This document shows positions 17,337 through 25,129 of a stretch of DNA of 40,946 nucleotides, in pieces. The position numbers were made by a program, and so were the translations under genes. The number at the start of each line of letters is the position of its first letter. Position 1 is the stretch's first letter. The notes under the pieces are model-generated. The model ran no database searches, was not told where the DNA came from, and worked only from the letters and a program-made list of their open reading frames with translations. The stretch is taken from positions 1 through 40,946 of the forward strand of contig JAIQFA010000043.1 in the NCBI GenBank assembly GCA_020073525.1. Direction: 5' to 3'. Source of the stretch: Terriglobia bacterium. GTDB taxonomy: Bacteria > Acidobacteriota > Terriglobia > Terriglobales > Acidobacteriaceae.

Positions 17337-18419
17337 TTACTTCGCCTGCCGCATTTCAAAAAGTTGTGTCGGCTCTACCGGGGGCACCAAATGGTATTCC
17401 TGGATCTTATAGAGCAGTGCCCGATAGCTGACATTCAGCAACCGAGCTGCCGCTTTGCGGTTCCAGTGAGTCTGTTCAAGGGCTTGGGCAATTGCGCCAC
17501 GCTCGGCTTCCCCTTTTGCATTTCTGACTAGTAACTTCAGAGAAGAAGCTTCTTCGGGTGCGGATACGTGCGCAGCCTGAGCGCTGGTTTTCCCGTGCCC
17601 ATTCTCGTTTCCATTCTCGCCCTTACTAGCGAACCTGTAATCTGGATGCGACTGCAATTCGTGGAGCGCCGCACTTTCGTCGCCGTGCGCCAGGAAGCGT
17701 TTCGCAAAGTTCTCCAACTCCCGCAGGTTCCCCGGCCACGGGTACTGCTGGCATGCGTCCAGCAAGGGACTGGAAAAGCGCGGAGCCGGTACGCCATAGC
17801 GCTTGGTCAACCGGTTCATCACGTGCCCAAGCAGTAGCGGAATCTCTTCGTGTCGCTCGCGTAGCGGCGGCACGCGTAATTCGAAAACGCTCAGGCGGTA
17901 GAACAGCTCTTCCTGCACTCTCTTCTCCGCCACCGCCAACTCCAGATCTTCGCACGTGGCCGCGACGATACGCACATCGGCCCGGATCGGGTTCTTGCCA
18001 CCGCAGCGGACAAACTCTCCCGTCTCCAGCATTTTCAAAAGCCGTCTTTGCACCGCATCCGGCATGGCGTCGAATTCGTCCAGGAAGATCGTTCCCTTGG
18101 CACACTGCTCGAACTTCCCCGGCGTCGATTCGGGCCGCCCGTTGGGAGAAGTGTGTTCGTAACCAAACAGTTCATTCTCGAGCAGGTCGGAGGTGAGCAC
18201 TGCGCACTTGACCCGCATAAACGGGAAGCTGGAGCGAATCGAGAGCGAATGGATAAGCCGGGCCGCGGTTGTCTTCCCGCTCCCCGCCTCTCCGGTAATC
18301 AACACCGACACGTCAGTCTGCGAGAGTAATTCCGCTTGCGTACGCAATCGGCGTGTGGCCGGGCTGGCCGCAATGAAATACAGCTCTTCGCTGATTCGCT
18401 CTATTTCTGCTTGATACAT
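17337..18419 (-). CDS. Sigma54-type AAA+ regulator with Fis HTH, lacking the GAFTGA motif and any receiver
   Basis: The 360-aa protein has a bacterial enhancer-binding AAA+ domain. Walker A is GEAGSGKT (43-50), Walker B is IFLDEF (111-116), and the arginine-finger region is ELFYRLSVFELRVPPLRER. A C-terminal Fis-type helix-turn-helix follows (AIAQALEQTHWNRKAAARLLNVSYRALLYKIQEY). There is no N-terminal receiver or sensor domain. In the sigma54-contacting loop, ELFGYEH is followed by TSPNGR (90-95), where family members have GAFTGA. Without GAFTGA it is unlikely to remodel sigma54 holoenzyme, so it may act as an ATP-dependent DNA-binding regulator by another route. It sits second in the EPS operon, 82 bp after the NusG-like gene. 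Confidence 0.88.
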   Translation of the reverse strand: MYQAEIERISEELYFIAASPATRRLRTQAELLSQTDVSVLITGEAGSGKTTAARLIHSLSIRSSFPFMRVKCAVLTSDLLENELFGYEHTSPNGRPESTPGKFEQCAKGTIFLDEFDAMPDAVQRRLLKMLETGEFVRCGGKNPIRADVRIVAATCEDLELAVAEKRVQEELFYRLSVFELRVPPLRERHEEIPLLLGHVMNRLTKRYGVPAPRFSSPLLDACQQYPWPGNLRELENFAKRFLAHGDESAALHELQSHPDYRFASKGENGNENGHGKTSAQAAHVSAPEEASSLKLLVRNAKGEAERGAIAQALEQTHWNRKAAARLLNVSYRALLYKIQEYHLVPPVEPTQLFEMRQAK

Positions 18420-18501
18420 GCTTAAGAGGCCCGACAGAAGGTTGTAAAAAATACGGGATCGCTTAGGGGAGACGGTTCATTGGCGGACTGCAGCAGTTCT
18501 T

Positions 18502-19059
18502 TCAGACTGGCTCTACGTCGTACCCATCAATGCGCACGGCCATGGAACGCTGAATGGCATCGACTGAAATAATCAGGCTGTGATCGCCGTTCTCGGATAA
18601 GAACACGCCTTCCACGCCGTCCATCGCTCCTCCGCGCACCCGCACCCGCTGCCCCACTTTGAGAAAGGGATACGAACGCCAGGGTGCAGTCTGCGCGAGA
18701 ACTTTCTGGATGCTTTCAATCTGTTCATCAGGAATCGGCAGGCTCGCTCCGCGGGAACCCACGAAACCGTGGACACTCTCTACCCGATAGACGCGCGTCC
18801 GGTCTTCCGCGCTCAGCGCACAGCGGAGGAATACGTAGCAACTGAACAACGGTACTTCGACTTTCTTCTTACGATCGCTCCAACGATGAACTTCCATCGT
18901 GGTGGGCACGAACGTTTCCATGCCCTGATCTCGCAATCGCCGCTCGATCGCTTTTTCGTGGCGCGCTCTGGTGTGCAGCGCGTACCAACGTAACTCATCC
19001 TGCGATACCCCTTGGCTCAACCCGCTGTCCGCTTCGTAGCTCTGATTGGGGGTATTCAT
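18502..19059 (-). CDS. NusG/RfaH/UpxY-like operon-specific antiterminator
   Basis: The 185-aa protein has a NusG N-terminal domain (LRWYALHTRARHEKAIERRLRDQGMETFVP; VEVPLFSCYVFLRC). A short C-terminal KOW domain follows (VGQRVRVRGGAMDGVEGVFL). Specialised NusG paralogues (RfaH, UpxY, LoaP) bind RNA polymerase at elongation and let it read through long polysaccharide operons. This fits a first gene of an operon of at least 18 kb. The ATG at 19059 has AGAGGG seven bases upstream. The 5' leader contains a strong inverted repeat (19098-19113) that could be the recruitment signal. The family is secure; the target is inferred from position. Confidence 0.87.
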   Translation of the reverse strand: MNTPNQSYEADSGLSQGVSQDELRWYALHTRARHEKAIERRLRDQGMETFVPTTMEVHRWSDRKKKVEVPLFSCYVFLRCALSAEDRTRVYRVESVHGFVGSRGASLPIPDEQIESIQKVLAQTAPWRSYPFLKVGQRVRVRGGAMDGVEGVFLSENGDHSLIISVDAIQRSMAVRIDGYDVEPV

Positions 19060-19097
19060 AGCTTCGCCCTCTGGGTCCCATTGGACTGGGTCCGCTT

Positions 19098-19113
19098 GGA
19101 TCGCAAGCGATCC
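19098..19113 (-). promoter_or_regulatory. Leader hairpin of the EPS operon
   Basis: GGATCGC-AA-GCGATCC is a perfect 7-bp inverted repeat with a two-base centre, 39 bp upstream of the antiterminator start. On the minus-strand RNA it would form a compact stem. Specialised NusG paralogues recognise DNA or RNA hairpins in operon leaders, so it could be the target of the first-gene product. It could equally be a DNA operator. Confidence 0.45.
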
Positions 19114-19178
19114 TTTTCCAACGCTTTTCGGGGGAGAGAGGTAACGGGAAACAACTGGGGGAAGTTGACTACTCGGCT

Positions 19179-19207
19179 ACACTAACGTTGCTTGCAAGAG
19201 CGTGCAA
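19179..19207 (-). promoter_or_regulatory. Candidate sigma70-type promoter of the EPS operon
   Basis: On the minus strand TTGCAC (19202-19207) and TAGTGT (19179-19184) are 17 bp apart, a partial fit to -35/-10 consensus. This gives a leader of about 110 bases to the antiterminator ATG, covering the inverted repeat. The match is modest. Confidence 0.3.
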
Positions 19208-19420
19208 GTGGCAGAACTTCCTAGAACATATTGACCCTAATCAGACGAGGCCCGATCTTCTCATTACGAAGGTGTACTTCTTGGAGACATTCTTCCTTGG
19301 CACACCTGTGGTATCGGCATTTTCGAAGCCAAAGCGGCGGCCGGTCCACAAGAACCCATCCGATGGCGTTGTCACATCTATCTGGTTGATACCAATATAT
19401 TTACGAAAGCAAGAATGGAG

Positions 19421-19436
19421 CATAACCGGTGTTATG
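19421..19436. promoter_or_regulatory. Palindromic operator-like site CATAAC-N4-GTTATG
   Basis: Six-base arms flank a four-base centre in the divergent region, 309 bp upstream of the LuxR-type regulator start. The symmetry is what a dimeric HTH regulator would bind. Which regulator uses it is unknown. Confidence 0.3.
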
Positions 19437-19744
19437 TTGACCTCATCATGGCATGGCAACTTTGCACTCCCCTGCAACGGACAAAAGCCTACACCGCATA
19501 CCGTGGGGCACATGCATTTTTTTGCACAGGTTGCAGGTGCGTTCCTTGCCGGTTCGTCAGTTTAGTGGTACATTTCTGACTGTAGACCAGCGCTTTTTCG
19601 CTAGCTCTACGAAGATACTCTGGCCAGCCTTACAGCTTTCCTCCCCCTTCGGTGGCCAGCGTCTTTACGAACGGAGTATTCCCGCTCCCCCGACCGGTTC
19701 GTATAAGCCGATTAATTGCCGATCATGATTCGTCAGGAGACCCG

Positions 19745-20818
19745 ATGCCATCCCAAGCTGAACTGGGTTCGGACTTTGTCAGTATCGTGGTTGCGGACAG
19801 TACGCGCATCCACACACAACTTCTAGCCGAGGCTTTGCGGAATGATCGCGGCCTGCAGGTCGTGGCTGCGGCCTCGAATTCCGAAGAGTTGTTGGCCGCC
19901 ATCACGCGCGTCCCGATTGACGTCGTGGTCATCAGTCACAATTTGGATGACCGGTCCGGGCACGGTACCGAGGTGTTGCGCGAGATGCGCGCGCTCCGCC
20001 CCCAGATCAAGGGCGTCATCCTGTTGGACACGTCCAGTCCGCAGGAGGTTCTGGAGTGCTTCCGTGCTGGCGCACGGGGTCTTTTTTCCAAACAGGAGCG
20101 ACTGGAGAGCCTCTGTAAATGCATTCGCAGCGTCCATGAAGGACAGATCTGGGCCCGCAGTGTCGATCTGGATCATGCCCTCGAAGCTTTTGCCAACTCG
20201 CCGCTCCTCCGCTCCACTAATCACCAAGGAATTGAGTTGCTCTCTACGAGAGAACGTCAGGTCATCCAGCATGTGGCCGGCGGCATGTCCAACCGCGAGA
20301 TTGCTCAGGCTCTCGAACTTAGCCCGCATACGGTCAAGAATTATCTGTTTCGTATTTTTGACAAGCTGGGTGTCTCCAGCCGTACTGAGTTGCTCTACCT
20401 GACCATGAACAACTCGCAAGCTCTGCCACAACGCACCAACGGAGAGAGCAATGCCTTCTCTGCGATCATCGCAGCCGCGGAGGCCGATGACCCCTCGGCA
20501 CAACTTCGTCTGGCTGAGCATTTTTCTCAGATCAAAGATGTGGACAATAGCGGCGATGGACGGATCACGGGCTTCCAGCCCGCCTCCGTCTCTGCATACA
20601 TGTGGTATCTGCTAGCGGAAAAGGCGGCGGCCCCCATGCTCGAACAAATCGAGGAAGGCAAGAAAAGAGTTCGCGAGATGATGTCTCCTCAACAACTGGC
20701 AGAGGCCGAAAGCAGAGCCGCCGCGTGGCTGAAAAACACCAAGAAACGGTCTGGTTTCGCCGGCGGCGACAAAGTGCAGAGCGACGAACAACGGACGAAG
20801 CGGGCCGCAGCTCAATAG
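19745..20818 (+). CDS. NarL/LuxR-type regulator with atypical receiver and Sel1-like C-terminus
   Basis: The 357-aa protein has a receiver-like domain (about 11-125). A LuxR helix-turn-helix follows (LSTRERQVIQHVAGGMSNREIAQALELSPHTVKNYL, about 165-205). An added C-terminal region (about 235-320) contains Sel1/TPR-like AEADDPSAQLRLAEHF and AYMWYLLAEKAA. In the receiver the phospho-acceptor Asp is Ser64 (VVVIS-HNL). The acidic pocket is reduced to Ala17-Asp18, although Thr96 and Lys116 remain. Control by phosphorylation is therefore unlikely. The ATG at 19745 is chosen because CAGGAG precedes it by seven bases; 31 codons upstream are open but unlike the family. It is divergent from the EPS operon and may regulate it. 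Confidence 0.87.
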   Translation: MPSQAELGSDFVSIVVADSTRIHTQLLAEALRNDRGLQVVAAASNSEELLAAITRVPIDVVVISHNLDDRSGHGTEVLREMRALRPQIKGVILLDTSSPQEVLECFRAGARGLFSKQERLESLCKCIRSVHEGQIWARSVDLDHALEAFANSPLLRSTNHQGIELLSTRERQVIQHVAGGMSNREIAQALELSPHTVKNYLFRIFDKLGVSSRTELLYLTMNNSQALPQRTNGESNAFSAIIAAAEADDPSAQLRLAEHFSQIKDVDNSGDGRITGFQPASVSAYMWYLLAEKAAAPMLEQIEEGKKRVREMMSPQQLAEAESRAAAWLKNTKKRSGFAGGDKVQSDEQRTKRAAAQ

Positions 20819-20830
20819 CCGTGCACCTGC

Positions 20831-21913
20831 TCATCGAGCGGCTTTTGCATCTTCCCGCGAAATAGTAGCCACACTTGAATCGACGCTGGCTGAATCTTCG
20901 CATTGGTCAATCCGCAATCGATTCGTATTGACGAACCGTCCCAGGGGAGTCGTCATCTTGAGCCATTCCTTCAGTCGATAAAAGGCTGGATAGAGTGCGT
21001 GCATGGCTCGCAGCCGGAAACCGAGTACCTTTCTCTCAGGGCGGCACAGTTCGGTATGAGCCAGGGGATAGCCGAGCTCGGCTAGAAGTTCTCCAACCAA
21101 GCCTTCCAGCCGCGCAACCTGCTCATCCGAGAGCTGCCGCTTCCACCGACCCACTGGGGAAAAGTTTCCCGACTTCCATTCTTCGGAAAATGACGTGTTG
21201 GGAATACCGACGGCGCCGACTTTCGCCTCGCGAATCTTCTCGTAATCGAGATTCTCGCCGATAAACGCACTAACATTTGCGAGCGCTTCCTCGGGGCGAA
21301 GCACCAGATCCTCGAATCGGATCTCCATGTAGTCGCGTCCCATTGCCTGGCCGCTACGCCGTCCGGTTTGAACTTTCCACATCCAATGAAGCGCGGAAAC
21401 GTACAAGCGGTAGCCTCGGTCCCAACGGAAAGGACGAATGAACTCTCTCTTATCCAAAGCGCACGCCACGTCCCGCCCGTCGCGTATCACATGAATAAAG
21501 AGCGCGTCCGGAATCTGCCGCTTGATGGTGGGAATATAGAGAAGATTATCGGGGCCCCACACAGCCCAGCGTTGAAAACCGCCCGCGACTGCCATCTCAT
21601 CCATCACGGCGCGAAGGAATTCACCACTGGTTGTCACACAGTTCAGAACTTTTTCAGTTATTTCTCCAGCAACCAGACCGGATCGCCGGAACTGTATCGT
21701 CCGAACCCACCAGCGCATGAGCTCGCGCCGGTTGGCAACTCTGCGAAAATCCCCAAAGCGGTGCACCAACAGATCAAAGACACACGGTTCCGTTCGGTAC
21801 ACCGGGAAGCGACCCGATGACAAAAGCATGTGATACAGCATGGTGTTCCCGGATCGCGCCGAACCGACCACAAATACCGGGGCTCTGCACGTGGTCGCCA
21901 CGTTGCCGGTCAC
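20831..21913 (-). CDS. PAPS-dependent sulfotransferase
   Basis: The 360-aa protein has both PAPS-binding signatures of the sulfotransferase family: the 5'-phosphosulfate loop FVVGSARSGNTMLYHML (14-30) and the 3'-phosphate site VIRDGRDVACAL (141-152). EIRFEDLVLRPEEALANVSAFIG is the typical helical region after the substrate site, and a family-typical GRWKRQLSDEQV follows. It would move sulfate from PAPS to a sugar hydroxyl or amine in the cytoplasm. The start ATG overlaps the stop of the upstream C5-epimerase-like gene by four bases (ATGA). The two products are therefore probably co-translated and act on the same glycan. Acceptor not determinable. Confidence 0.87.
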   Translation of the reverse strand: MTGNVATTCRAPVFVVGSARSGNTMLYHMLLSSGRFPVYRTEPCVFDLLVHRFGDFRRVANRRELMRWWVRTIQFRRSGLVAGEITEKVLNCVTTSGEFLRAVMDEMAVAGGFQRWAVWGPDNLLYIPTIKRQIPDALFIHVIRDGRDVACALDKREFIRPFRWDRGYRLYVSALHWMWKVQTGRRSGQAMGRDYMEIRFEDLVLRPEEALANVSAFIGENLDYEKIREAKVGAVGIPNTSFSEEWKSGNFSPVGRWKRQLSDEQVARLEGLVGELLAELGYPLAHTELCRPERKVLGFRLRAMHALYPAFYRLKEWLKMTTPLGRFVNTNRLRIDQCEDSASVDSSVATISREDAKAAR

Positions 21914-22974
21914 TCAGGTCCGACGCTCGCCTGAGGCAGGGAGGCTGGCACCAGCATCCGCGAAGGTGCGGAGGCCTTATCCGCTTTCTGACGCCACGTC
22001 CGATGCCGCAAACGGTTGGCATTCTTGGTCAGCACGAAGCCAAGATAGATTTCGGTTCGGTCGAACGCGGAAAGTTGCTTTGGGCTCCACTGCTGCGCGT
22101 ATTCAGCCAGAAGCGGCTGCTCGGACAATCGCGCCAGAACATCCAGCAGCAGGCAATTCAGGTTGTGATAGGCAGGCGGGCTCAAATACGCGCGACAGCC
22201 ATACCAACTCCACTTGCGTCCATAGTCCCAGCGTGGCAGCGCATACTTCAGCCCGGCAATTCCCTCTTCAAACAAGCGTCCCACTATGGGATCCTTAGTT
22301 TCGGCGTACAAGTCGTGTAGGCCGATCAGCGAGGTCATGAAACCGTCGAGAATGCCAGGAACAGGGCCGCCGGGAATCTCGGTGTACAGCGTGTGGCCAT
22401 CCAGCGAAACCCGAACTCCGGAGTCTTTGACATCGAGTCCGAACACATCTGCTGAACGTCTTAGAAGCTTCAACAACTCGGGACGCCTCGTCAGACGCCA
22501 CGCGCGGACCAGGGCACTGATCGCCAAACCCTGAGTGTATGCCGAGATCCATGGCGCCTTGAGCACGACCGCGCCGTTGGGATAATCGAAGTTCATCGGC
22601 CAAACAACCGCGCCGTCACTACGCAAGACAGCGTTCTCCTCCAACCATGAAACTTGTTTGAGGAAGGCCTTCAAATTCGCTTCATCTCCGCGCCGTAAGT
22701 AGTGTCCTAACTGGACTAATCCGTACCATGCAATGTACGACGGCCAGTAAGCGGCGCCGGTCACTCGATACCACGTCATGGGAATACCGTTCGGGTCCAG
22801 CCGCAGCGCCTCCCAGGAAAGAGCATCACTGTAGAGGTAGTAGTGCAGAGAATCTTCCTCAGAAGCTTCCGGCACAGTGTAGAGCGGGTAGTCGAAGCTG
22901 AACCCGAAGATCTCTTTCTTCAATGCGCGCACAGCACACTTGAAGGCAGCGGGCGTTCTTGTCTTCCAATTCAT
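21910..22974 (-). CDS. D-glucuronyl C5-epimerase-like protein
   Basis: The 354-aa protein resembles the C-terminal catalytic (alpha/alpha) domain of heparan sulfate glucuronyl C5-epimerase. Shared motifs are PWISAYTQGLAISALVRA (141-158), EIPGGPVPGILDGFMTSLIGL (199-219) with LHDLY, and LPRWDYGRKWSWY (246-258). SPPAYHNLNCLLLDVL contains the YH motif that precedes the last helices. Conserved Tyr residues of the catalytic cleft are visible in the last two motifs. The family inverts C5 of uronic acid residues in a polymer (glucuronic to iduronic). There is no signal peptide. It is followed by a sulfotransferase with a 4-base overlap. This assignment is by motif recognition; a related (alpha/alpha)6 enzyme such as a lyase or isomerase cannot be excluded. 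Confidence 0.72.
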   Translation of the reverse strand: MNWKTRTPAAFKCAVRALKKEIFGFSFDYPLYTVPEASEEDSLHYYLYSDALSWEALRLDPNGIPMTWYRVTGAAYWPSYIAWYGLVQLGHYLRRGDEANLKAFLKQVSWLEENAVLRSDGAVVWPMNFDYPNGAVVLKAPWISAYTQGLAISALVRAWRLTRRPELLKLLRRSADVFGLDVKDSGVRVSLDGHTLYTEIPGGPVPGILDGFMTSLIGLHDLYAETKDPIVGRLFEEGIAGLKYALPRWDYGRKWSWYGCRAYLSPPAYHNLNCLLLDVLARLSEQPLLAEYAQQWSPKQLSAFDRTEIYLGFVLTKNANRLRHRTWRQKADKASAPSRMLVPASLPQASVGPE

Positions 22975-23065
22975 TTTTCTACCCCGGTTCGCGGCTAGAC
23001 CTATCGTCGTTCCCGACGGCGTTTCTATGTGAGGAAGCCGACCGGAACGAATAGTAAGAGGGGGT

Positions 23066-23094
23066 ATTTTGCGTCGCAGCTAGGACTTTGTCAA
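23066..23094 (-). promoter_or_regulatory. Promoter of the epimerase-sulfotransferase pair
   Basis: On the minus strand a perfect -35 TTGACA (23089-23094) is separated by 17 bp from CAAAAT (23066-23071), about 92 bp before the epimerase ATG. It suggests that this pair has its own sigma70-type transcript, separate from fdhE upstream. Confidence 0.5.
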
Positions 23095-23122
23095 CCAACG
23101 AATGGCCGCTCGCAATTGTCGG

Positions 23123-23935
23123 TCAAAGCTGCATCAGATTCAGTTGTAGCTTCGCATATCCCTGTTTCTGGGCCCATAAGTCGAGCGGGATTGACGCCAT
23201 CTCATCCACGATCGGTTCGGCCAAGCCGCTTTTCGTCATGTCGACTGTCTTGATGTAGGTCCGGCAACTGTCGCAACACTCGACGCGAACGTGCTTGAGT
23301 TCGTCCGCCGTGTAGACCGGAAGCTTCGCGTGATTCTCTTCCCCGCATCCCGGACAGACGATGCGCCGGAACTCCCATTCCGCCAGGCAAAATGAACACA
23401 CCAGAGATCTCTGGCCACCATCGCCCAATGGACGCAGAACGCCCAGTCCCGGTTTCCGACGGCAAAAGGGGCACACAAACGGCGTCGGCCCGCTCCAGCG
23501 AAGATTCGCTTGCTCACGAAGACTCACCGCGTACGGTTGAAGAAAAGCGCGGGCGAAGAAATCGTCGGAACCGGGCGGCAATGACCGGGTCTCGCCCCCA
23601 TTCCAGAACATCGTCAGCAATCGCAAATGTGAGTCATTGCTGCCGGCCTGCAACTCGCGCGCAGCGACGCGAAGCGGGCTTGGCCCGCTTTGTTCGACCA
23701 CCGAGAGAAAAGATTCGAATTGACGGGTCAATTCTGGTGGAAGCGGCCGCAAAAAGGGCTCCGGCTCTGATGCACGAGGACCAACCCCCTCTCTAGACTT
23801 TGCGAGATCGCCGTAGAACTTTTCCTGAAAATGCGCGATAGCCCCATAGAAGCTCAGGATCTCCGCGGCAAAGGTGTACTGGCCGCCGAGCTCCTCCGCC
23901 CGTGCGATTCGCCGCTGCCATTCGTTCAGCGCCAT
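23123..23935 (-). CDS. fdhE: Formate dehydrogenase accessory protein FdhE
   Basis: The 270-aa protein has the FdhE layout: an all-helical N-terminal half, then four CxxC pairs forming two rubredoxin-like metal sites. They are CPFC (155/158), CSFC (180/183), CPGC (194/197) and CDSC (221/224). DLWAQKQGYAKLQLNLMQL is the conserved C-terminal end. FdhE is needed for maturation of Tat-exported formate dehydrogenases and binds the catalytic subunit in the cytoplasm. The target is almost certainly the selenoprotein encoded by fdnG at 25836-29081. It lies about 1.9 kb away on the other strand, with three unrelated genes between, so it is not in the structural operon. The ATG at 23935 lacks a strong Shine-Dalgarno. 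Confidence 0.92.
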   Translation of the reverse strand: MALNEWQRRIARAEELGGQYTFAAEILSFYGAIAHFQEKFYGDLAKSREGVGPRASEPEPFLRPLPPELTRQFESFLSVVEQSGPSPLRVAARELQAGSNDSHLRLLTMFWNGGETRSLPPGSDDFFARAFLQPYAVSLREQANLRWSGPTPFVCPFCRRKPGLGVLRPLGDGGQRSLVCSFCLAEWEFRRIVCPGCGEENHAKLPVYTADELKHVRVECCDSCRTYIKTVDMTKSGLAEPIVDEMASIPLDLWAQKQGYAKLQLNLMQL

Positions 23936-24074
23936 GGCCCGATTATCAGTCCCATGCCGCAGCTGTGCAATGGCAGCATCATCTTGGAGACGAAAACGGT
24001 GGACAAGAAAGGTATTTCTCTTCAGCTTGGTTTGAGCGCGGACACTCCTGCAGGAAGGGTAGTATTATGCCCCG

Positions 24075-24491
24075 GTGCCGCAACTTCTCCATGACGACAC
24101 CTTCCGTCGGCTCTGTCGCGGACGGGACCTCCTTGCCGCCGAATACCAATCCCGTGTTCTGCTCCAGCAGGCGGCGCGCGAGGCCTGTCTTTCCGGATTT
24201 CATTTCCATCGCCTTTTTCGCGCCACTTTTGGCGAGACCCCGCATGATTTTCTGACTCGCCTGCGCATGGACCGTGCCAGGCAAATGCTCGCCTCGGAGC
24301 GCACGGTGACGGAAGTCTGTTTTGAGATCGGATACGGAAGCTTGGGATCGTTTTCCACGAAATTCCGCACACAGTTCGGCCGCAGTCCCGCCGAATTTCA
24401 GCGTGAGGTCCGCCGCATCTTCGGATACAGCGCTCCCTGGCGCGTGCTGATGGTGCCGGGATGCTTTTTACTGGCTTGGGCTATCGAATAG
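24075..24491 (+). CDS. Short AraC-family transcriptional regulator
   Basis: The 138-aa protein is little more than the AraC DNA-binding domain. The first helix-turn-helix is EACLSGFHFHRLFRATFGETPHDFL, and the second is TVTEVCFEIGYGSLGSFSTKFRTQFGRSPAEFQ. No effector domain is present. It starts with GTG at 24075; the ATG at 24067 is out of frame. The C-terminal VLMVPGCFLLAWAIE is hydrophobic. It is followed 74 bp downstream by a VOC-fold gene, an arrangement often seen with stand-alone AraC regulators, so it probably controls that gene. Effector unknown. Confidence 0.85.
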   Translation: MPQLLHDDTFRRLCRGRDLLAAEYQSRVLLQQAAREACLSGFHFHRLFRATFGETPHDFLTRLRMDRARQMLASERTVTEVCFEIGYGSLGSFSTKFRTQFGRSPAEFQREVRRIFGYSAPWRVLMVPGCFLLAWAIE

Positions 24492-24565
24492 CAAGAATCG
24501 AGAAGCACTGCCCTGCGCGAGTTCGCTAGTCTTTCCCTCGAAACTTCCCGCGAAGGAGAACCATC

Positions 24566-25018
24566 ATGATCCAAAAAATGTCACACGCAACCATCTATGT
24601 GCTTGATCAGGACCAAGCTAAGGACTTCTACGTTGGCAAGCTGGGCTTTGAAGTCAAGGTTGATCAATCGCTGCCCAACGGCTTCCGCTGGTTGACCGTC
24701 GCTCCCAAAGGACAGGCTGAACTGGAGATCATCCTAATGAAGGTCGGCAGCGGCAGCGACTTCGTCAAGATGAAGGGCGGCAATGCCGAAGAGAGTGCAA
24801 AAAAGGACGTCGAAGCGATGGCCGCTCTCTTGAAGAAAGGCTGGTTCAGTGCTGGCGCGTTCCAAACCGCAGATTGCCGCAAGACCTTTGAAGAGCTGAA
24901 AGCCAAGGGTGTGGAGTTTGTTTCCGAACCGAACGATCAGTTCTATGGCGTGGAAGCGGTGTTCAAAGATCCGTTTGGCAACTGGTTCAGCATGGCCCAG
25001 CCGAAGAATTACTCATAA
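24566..25018 (+). CDS. VOC (glyoxalase/bleomycin resistance) superfamily protein
   Basis: The 150-aa protein has two paired beta-alpha-beta-beta-beta modules: MSHATIYVLDQDQAKDFYVGKLGFEV and a second half ending VEAVFKDPFGNWFSMAQP. A GGAG Shine-Dalgarno lies nine bases before the ATG. VOC proteins bind a metal at His/Glu ligands (here possibly His6 with Glu in the second half) and act as glyoxalases, isomerases, dioxygenases or drug-binding proteins. It is probably co-regulated with the AraC-type gene upstream. The specific reaction is unknown. Confidence 0.85.
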   Translation: MIQKMSHATIYVLDQDQAKDFYVGKLGFEVKVDQSLPNGFRWLTVAPKGQAELEIILMKVGSGSDFVKMKGGNAEESAKKDVEAMAALLKKGWFSAGAFQTADCRKTFEELKAKGVEFVSEPNDQFYGVEAVFKDPFGNWFSMAQPKNYS

Positions 25019-25129
25019 GAATTGCCGGTCATGAATCTGAGCAACCGCCTCATGACTCAACTCTGATAGCAAGAAATTCTTACCCGAGCCGTGCCGCATT
25101 AGTATGGGAAACGGAGGCAATTATCCCGT

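Larger units (their letters stand above)
19060..19744. other. 685-bp divergent regulatory region
   Basis: No convincing gene lies here. A 125-codon plus-strand frame (19188-19565) resembles no family and has no ribosome-binding site. The region separates the EPS operon (minus) from the LuxR-type regulator (plus). It holds a leader hairpin, a candidate minus-strand promoter, a palindrome at 19421-19436 and TTGCAC/TTGCA pairs. One pair is on the minus strand around 19190-19207, the other on the plus strand around 19518-19531. Confidence 0.6.

Noticed and set aside
19297..19314. TTGGCACACCTGTGGTAT as a sigma54 promoter
   Set aside because: The -24 half fits, but the -12 element has GG instead of the invariant GC.
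19188..19565. 125-codon plus-strand frame in the divergent region
   Set aside because: No recognisable family, no ribosome-binding site, and a composition unlike the flanking genes.
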